Shown here piece by piece: positions 61,544 to 64,000 of a stretch of DNA of 64,000 nucleotides. The translations under genes were made by a program, and so were the position numbers. This DNA comes from Siderastrea siderea (lineage: Eukaryota; Cnidaria; Anthozoa; Scleractinia; Rhizangiidae). Under the pieces are notes generated by a model that saw only the letters and a program-made list of their open reading frames with translations, was not told the DNA's origin and ran no database searches. Within the stretch, counting starts at the first letter, position 1. Each line of letters starts with the position of its first letter. The DNA lies in the NCBI GenBank assembly GCA_964030785.1, contig OZ034970.1:14789411-14853410 (forward strand). The letters are read 5' to 3'.

Positions 61544-62388
61544 TGTTACAAAAATTAAGACCCTCCAAAACTATGACCTAAGAACCCAGACACCATCTTA
61601 GTTCTTATGCTATGAAACCTAAGACCCCATCTTAGCTTTCGCATTACAAAAGCTAAGACCCCTCGTCTGTATAAACTGTTGAAATTATGGGGTACACAAC
61701 ATTTCCATGTATAAAGGATTTACATCGCCTCTTTGCTATTGTTTTGCTTCTTGGGTGGACGGTTGTTTTGAACACTTTGCCATGCAATGTTTCAACAATA
61801 TTTATAAAGGGCAACTTTTACGCAGATAAAACCCGAACAAAACCTACTAATAGGTACAAGGTACAAATCAGGCAGAACTCCACTTCACACGGCATGTCCA
61901 AATTTTGTTGTTGACCAAGAATAGGGTCTTAGTTCCATACTACGAAAACTGAGACCCTTTGATTGCAGCCACTGAAAGTACATCACCACCTGGTGCTTCG
62001 AATACCACTTGCAACTTAATCGCATAGGTCCCTATTAAATAGGTTTCCACCAGTCTCTCTTTCTGCTCAGGTAAACCGGTAGTGAAGCAAAAAGAAAACG
62101 CAATGGGGCAAAAAAAACTGACTGCTGCATGATTTGCGCATGATGAACTGACTAGGCTGGTGGCTCCTCACATGCGCATCACATTTCCATGCTGCAACAC
62201 TGCATGAAACATTGCATGGCAAAGTGTTCAAAACAACCGTCTATCCTAAAACTTTTAAACATGTAAATGTTGTGTAACCCGTAATTTCGACAGTTTACAT
62301 AGTCGGAGGCTAGGGTCTTACTTTTAGTAGTACGAAAACTGAGATGGGTTCTGGGGTCTTAGTTTTCGAGGTCTTAGTTTTCGTAACA
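61544..62388. mobile_element. Non-autonomous DNA element with TGTTAC..AAGACC ends
   Basis: The left end TGTTACAAAAATTAAGACC pairs with the right end GGTCTTAGTTTTCGTAACA. Subterminal words of the type CTTAG/CTAAG..GACCCC are repeated. Internal inverted copies (ACGGTTGTTTTGAACACTTT near 61760 and its inverse near 62225, with CATGCAATGTTTCA) show a long fold-back interior. No transposase was recognised. Confidence 0.6.
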
Positions 62389-64000
62389 CACAGGAATTCG
62401 CCCTAATGAATCATCAATAATGATTCGTGTGATGATTCTATTGACTAATAGAACCATTCACAAATCATAACATGATGTGATCACGACAAATGAAACCATA
62501 TCATAATCAGAGCCATGATCTGTTGTACATACATGGCATCATTTGTGGAATCATAACCCAGATTGTAATTATGATCTTTAGATATTGTAATGATGTGCGG
62601 TTCCAGGAAATATTCATACTCACCTCACGGATGATCATTGGCAATCCTGAGCAAGGGTGGGGGCGCAGGAAGCGGGGGGGGGGGGGGGTTGTCAAAAAAT
62701 AAATTTTAAAAGAAAAGGGTGATGCTTAACTGGAATTTTCAAATGGGTTGGAAGGTGGGGGTTAAAACAGAACAAAATGTCCTTGGGGTGTATAGATATT
62801 TTCTGCACTGCACAATTTATAAAGAAGTACACTCTTTGAGATTCATTAATTTAAAGGCAAGAGTGTAGTATTGATTTTGGGTATATTCTTTAAAGTTAAG
62901 TGCACTTTAAGACAGTATTGTTTTTTGCATTGATAGTTTTAAATTGGTGTTTCACATTAATCACAGAATTAGTTTTATAGTAAATTTGTTGGAAACAATG
63001 ATCAGGTAAAGCTGTTACACTGTTAATGTCCTCTGTGGAAGTTTAGCTTGTTAACTTAATTAAAGTACTACATTCAGTGTCACAGAAAATGGATTTGTCT
63101 CTTACTATAATATTGGTTCCGTAATGATTATATGGGTATTTGATGTTATACAAGTATGACTACAGTTTCTCTGTGTTGAGCATGTGCAGACCAAATTAAA
63201 TCTAACTATTTCATTTAAGTGCATGTGCTCAATGTGTGGTTCCAGAAAATATCCATACCCTCCCCACAGAAGGGATTGGAATTTCCACGGGGGTGGGGGG
63301 GTCAAAGGCTCAGGAAAATCCTGAGGGGGGGGTGCTGTATCAATTTATATTATTTTTTCCAGACCGGTTCCATTATTCCTATATGTTAAATTTTCTTTGT
63401 TTGCATTTTGCTTACCGATCGGCGGACGCAAACATTGATCTTGTTAACTGCACAAAAGTAGTATTTTCAAGGTGGTCAGGCTCGATTTCTGGTGCTACGA
63501 GAGTCCGGTCATTTTACCAAACAGCGGCTGATTAGCGAACAGCTCATGCTGTGGAAGACGAGTAAATCCCGTAAATTACACCAAGAATCTCTGTCACACA
63601 CATTTAAGCAGATACGCCTGTCATTTGATTTTGAACTGTATCCGTCTCTGCAAGTAGCAGCGCAGACATTTACGTCGCATTTCTTCGTTGTTGTTCGCTG
63701 GCGTGAAAACTATCGTTTGAACTGAATTATTGCGTCAACATTGAGCACAGTAATAATTCGGATTCAACACAAAACAGTTCTTGATCCCGCTAAGAGTAAT
63801 TCTTGATCGAAAACTACGTAAAAACACTGTAATAATTATAGTCCGGGAGACAAATATTATCTGTAAGAAATTTACGACTCAGGTACGGTTACATAAATCA
63901 AAAATAAAAACACGCCCGTTTCACGGGTTTTGACTCAAACATTAAATATTTCGGCATGAAAGAAACCGGCAAAATTTCTTCGGTAGCAGTGGAAAATCAC
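62389..64000. other. Right-edge DNA, no gene recognised
   Basis: A dispersed repeat appears twice: TGCGGTTCCAGGAAATATTC at about 62594 and TGTGGTTCCAGAAAATATCC at about 63234, each followed by a G-rich run (15 G near 62675-62690). The right end (63400-64000) is GC-richer with short open frames but no protein family. The PSMA3 start exon was searched for here and not found. Confidence 0.5.

Noticed and set aside
1..64000. CRISPR arrays or bacterial operons
   Set aside because: No regularly spaced direct repeats with unique spacers and no Shine-Dalgarno-type organisation; spliced exons and Pol II/III signals show eukaryotic DNA.

Overview
This is intron-rich animal nuclear DNA, most likely from a cnidarian (probably an anthozoan such as a stony coral). 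It carries three conserved host genes and a complete 21.1 kb virus-like Maverick/Polinton element lodged in an intron of one of them. The organism call is an inference from gene structure and the mobile-element mix. The gene and element calls rest on motifs, splice sites and reading frames read directly in the sequence.

Host layout. Positions 1575-10658 (minus) hold the motor-domain half of a kinesin-6-type gene (KIF6), running off the left edge. Head to head with it, 337 bp away, legumain (LGMN, plus) spans 10995-47993 in 15 coding exons that splice into a 440-residue protein. LGMN intron 8 is about 23.5 kb because of nested insertions. Convergent to it, proteasome subunit alpha-3 (PSMA3, minus) occupies 53101-60890 in 11 recognised exons; only the short start-codon exon was not found. 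Introns and spacers contain small inverted-repeat elements, a Tigger-like element, a DIRS-like reverse-transcriptase remnant and minisatellites.

Nested insertions in LGMN intron 8. A 5'-inverted (twin-primed) LINE with poly-A and a 15-bp target duplication (20663-20677 and 42721-42735) landed first. A Polinton then inserted into its inverted half. The Polinton spans 20995-42118, is flanked by a perfect 6-bp duplication (CATGCG), starts with AG, ends with CT on the plus strand, and has 574/573-bp terminal inverted repeats differing at about four positions.

Polinton gene plan, left to right: RING protein (-), orphan protein (+), SLOG/DprA-like Rossmann protein (-), double GRF zinc-finger protein (+), a broken short ORF, chromodomain integrase, two tandem jelly-roll-type virion proteins, three small basic core-like proteins, major capsid protein, adenovirus-type cysteine protease, a tRNA-like Pol III unit, packaging ATPase, Gly-rich protein, membrane protein, four small virion-like proteins, a PLA2-domain protein, a minus-strand acidic and repeat-rich cluster, and protein-primed DNA polymerase B (+). 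Many small proteins carry matches to the adenovirus-type protease consensus, so the element appears to encode a whole protease-matured virion.

State of the copy. It looks recently inserted but not intact. There are in-frame TGA codons in polB (38012) and in a small virion gene (34033), a frame change at the start of the capsid gene (about 29621), and a 74-bp duplication that breaks the ORF before the integrase. The most unusual items are the tRNA-like unit, the shared protease sites, the SLOG protein, and matching promoter modules at the two ends.
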